Of a stretch of DNA of 7,576 nt, positions 6,557 through 7,576 are shown piece by piece (position 1 is the stretch's first letter; the number at the start of each line of letters is the position of its first letter). The stretch covers positions 1 through 7,576 of the forward strand of contig CAYLOP010000154.1 of assembly GCA_964385305.1 (NCBI GenBank). Direction: 5' to 3'. The notes beneath the pieces are model-generated. The model had not been told where the DNA came from. It ran no database searches and worked only from the letters and a program-made list of their open reading frames with translations. The position numbers were made by a program, and so were the translations under genes. The stretch is from CAYLOP01 sp964385305. GTDB lineage: Bacteria > Chloroflexota > Anaerolineae > Anaerolineales > E44-bin32.

Positions 6557-7529
6557 GGCTGTGAAATTCAGTATTGCGGTTCCGGTCTATAACGAGCGCG
6601 AGTCGCTTCCTGAGCTTTATCAGAGGGTCCAAGACGTCATGGATGCCCAGGGGGAATCTTGGGAATTAGTCCTCATTGATGACGGGAGCAGTGATGGATC
6701 GACAGAGATTATCCATGAACTCGCCCAAGCTGATAAACGCGTCCGCCCTGTGATCTTCGCTCGGAATTTTGGTCACCAAATTGCGATCACGGCTGGTTTG
6801 GATTACAGCCGTGGCGAAGCAGTTGTGATCATGGATGCAGACCTACAAGATCCCCCTGAGGTAATCCCGGATTTGATCGCGAAGTGGCGAGAGGGATTTG
6901 AAGTCGTTTACGCGATCCGGGAGAGCCGGGAGGGTGAGACCTGGTTCAAGAAAGCTACGGCTTCTTTTTTCTATCGTCTTATCAACCGCATCACCGATGT
7001 GAAAATCCCTCTGGACACGGGCGATTTTCGCCTGCTCGACCGAGCGGTTGCCGACACGCTCAACAGTATGCGTGAACAACATCGTTTCCCGCGTGGTATG
7101 GCAGCCTGGGTGGGATTTCGTCAGATAGGCGTACCCTATAGCCGGGCAGCCCGATTCGCTGGAGAGACGAAGTATCCCTTAAAGAAAATGATCCGATTGG
7201 CGTTAAATGCCATCACGGGTTTCTCCTACTTCCCACTTCAATTAGCGACTTACGTGGGCTTTTTCTGTGCGGGAATCAGCGCCCTTGCCATCCCGGCCGT
7301 GATTATCCTGAGATTAGCGGGAAGTCAAGCTTTCTTCGGCCAAGCAACAACTTTGATCGCGGTACTCTTTCTCGGCGGAGTTCAGTTGATCTCCTTGGGT
7401 ATCTTGGGCGAGTACGTGGGCCGCTTGTATGATGAGGCGAAAGGTCGACCTTTGTATGTGGTACGCAGTGCCCCAATAGAAAATGAGGGTACTACCGTCA
7501 AGAAAGGAAGTACGGAAAAGGATGATTGA
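6543..7529 (+). CDS. Family 2 glycosyltransferase, GtrB/DPM-like polyprenyl-phosphate sugar transferase
   Basis: Probably moves a sugar from a nucleotide sugar to polyprenyl phosphate on the cytoplasmic membrane face, supplying lipid-linked sugar for glycans or glycoproteins. The protein has 328 residues, usual for GtrB/ArnC-like enzymes. The GT-A domain begins FSIAVPVYNE (9-18) with VLIDDGSSDGS (43-53), and the metal/nucleotide motif DADLQDPPE lies at 98-106. Acceptor-side motifs are TGDFRLLDR (159-167) and RFAGETKYPLKKM (204-216). Two membrane helices follow at about 231-256 and 267-289, then YVGRLYDEAKGRP (291-303), a standard ending, and a charged tail. The start at 6543 overlaps thrC by 14 nt in another frame; an ATG at 6534 would add three residues. 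Sugar and acceptor cannot be read from sequence. Its coupling to thrC is a genomic observation without obvious metabolic logic. Confidence 0.93.
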   Translation: MSTNEAVKFSIAVPVYNERESLPELYQRVQDVMDAQGESWELVLIDDGSSDGSTEIIHELAQADKRVRPVIFARNFGHQIAITAGLDYSRGEAVVIMDADLQDPPEVIPDLIAKWREGFEVVYAIRESREGETWFKKATASFFYRLINRITDVKIPLDTGDFRLLDRAVADTLNSMREQHRFPRGMAAWVGFRQIGVPYSRAARFAGETKYPLKKMIRLALNAITGFSYFPLQLATYVGFFCAGISALAIPAVIILRLAGSQAFFGQATTLIAVLFLGGVQLISLGILGEYVGRLYDEAKGRPLYVVRSAPIENEGTTVKKGSTEKDD

Positions 7530-7576
7530 TCTTACGATTTACGAAGACAAAATGGAACGCGCCATCAGGCGCGCCA
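7522..7576 (+). CDS. Start of a further gene, cut by the window edge; product not identified
   Basis: ATG at 7522 overlaps the glycosyltransferase stop by 8 nt in another frame, and the frame stays open for 18 codons to the edge. AAGGAAG at 7504-7510 lies 11 nt upstream and could serve as ribosome site. The visible peptide begins Met-Ile-Asp-Leu-Thr-Ile-Tyr-Glu-Asp and turns basic (Arg-Ala-Ile-Arg-Arg-Ala). I recall a similar start in PLP-dependent (cysteine-synthase-like) proteins of Chloroflexota, which would fit beside thrC, but 18 residues from memory cannot establish this. The overlap pattern matches that of the upstream pair, supporting a real gene. Confidence 0.5.
   Translation, partial: MIDLTIYEDKMERAIRRA

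Noticed and set aside
7558..7573. CGCGCC/GGCGCG hairpin at the window end as a terminator
   Set aside because: It lies within the first codons of an open frame (Arg and Ala codons), and no T-run is visible before the window ends.

Overview
The window holds part of a bacterial nucleoside-type ABC importer operon followed by a tightly packed biosynthetic cluster, all on the + strand. GC content is moderate to high. The first protein is a lipoprotein with a lipobox and a Pro-Ala-Glu repeat linker. That linker style, together with the overall look of the importer and of the threonine synthase, suggests a member of the Chloroflexota (Anaerolineae or Caldilineae type). This is an impression from style, not from a marker gene.

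Region 1 (2-5012) encodes a complete importer except for the first residues of its binding protein. It runs: BMP/PnrA-type substrate-binding lipoprotein, a 91-nt gap with a perfect hairpin, a double-domain ATPase of the RbsA/YufO type, and two different membrane permeases of the YufP/YufQ (NupP/NupQ) type. The ATPase and first permease overlap by 4 nt, and the two permeases are 1 nt apart, so they are probably co-translated. The binding protein would sit on the outer face of the membrane and hand a purine nucleoside or related ligand to the permease pair, driven by the single catalytically intact ATP site.

Region 2 (5013-5242) is a 230-nt gap. It contains a tiny 13-codon frame with a plausible ribosome site, an imperfect dyad/hairpin, and weak promoter-like elements. 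It probably separates two transcripts.

Region 3 (5243-7576) encodes threonine synthase with an N-terminal zinc-ribbon-like segment, then a GtrB/DPM-like polyprenyl-phosphate glycosyltransferase with two C-terminal membrane helices, then the first 18 codons of another gene that runs off the window. Each start lies inside the end of the preceding gene, which implies one translationally coupled operon.

I found no RNA gene, insertion sequence, CRISPR array, phage gene or toxin-antitoxin pair. The gene families are all familiar and I do not see an undescribed system. The points most worth a second look are the three cysteine pairs in the binding protein, the 13-codon frame after the permease, the three-Cys ribbon and inserted loop of threonine synthase, and the coupling of threonine synthase to a lipid-linked sugar transferase.
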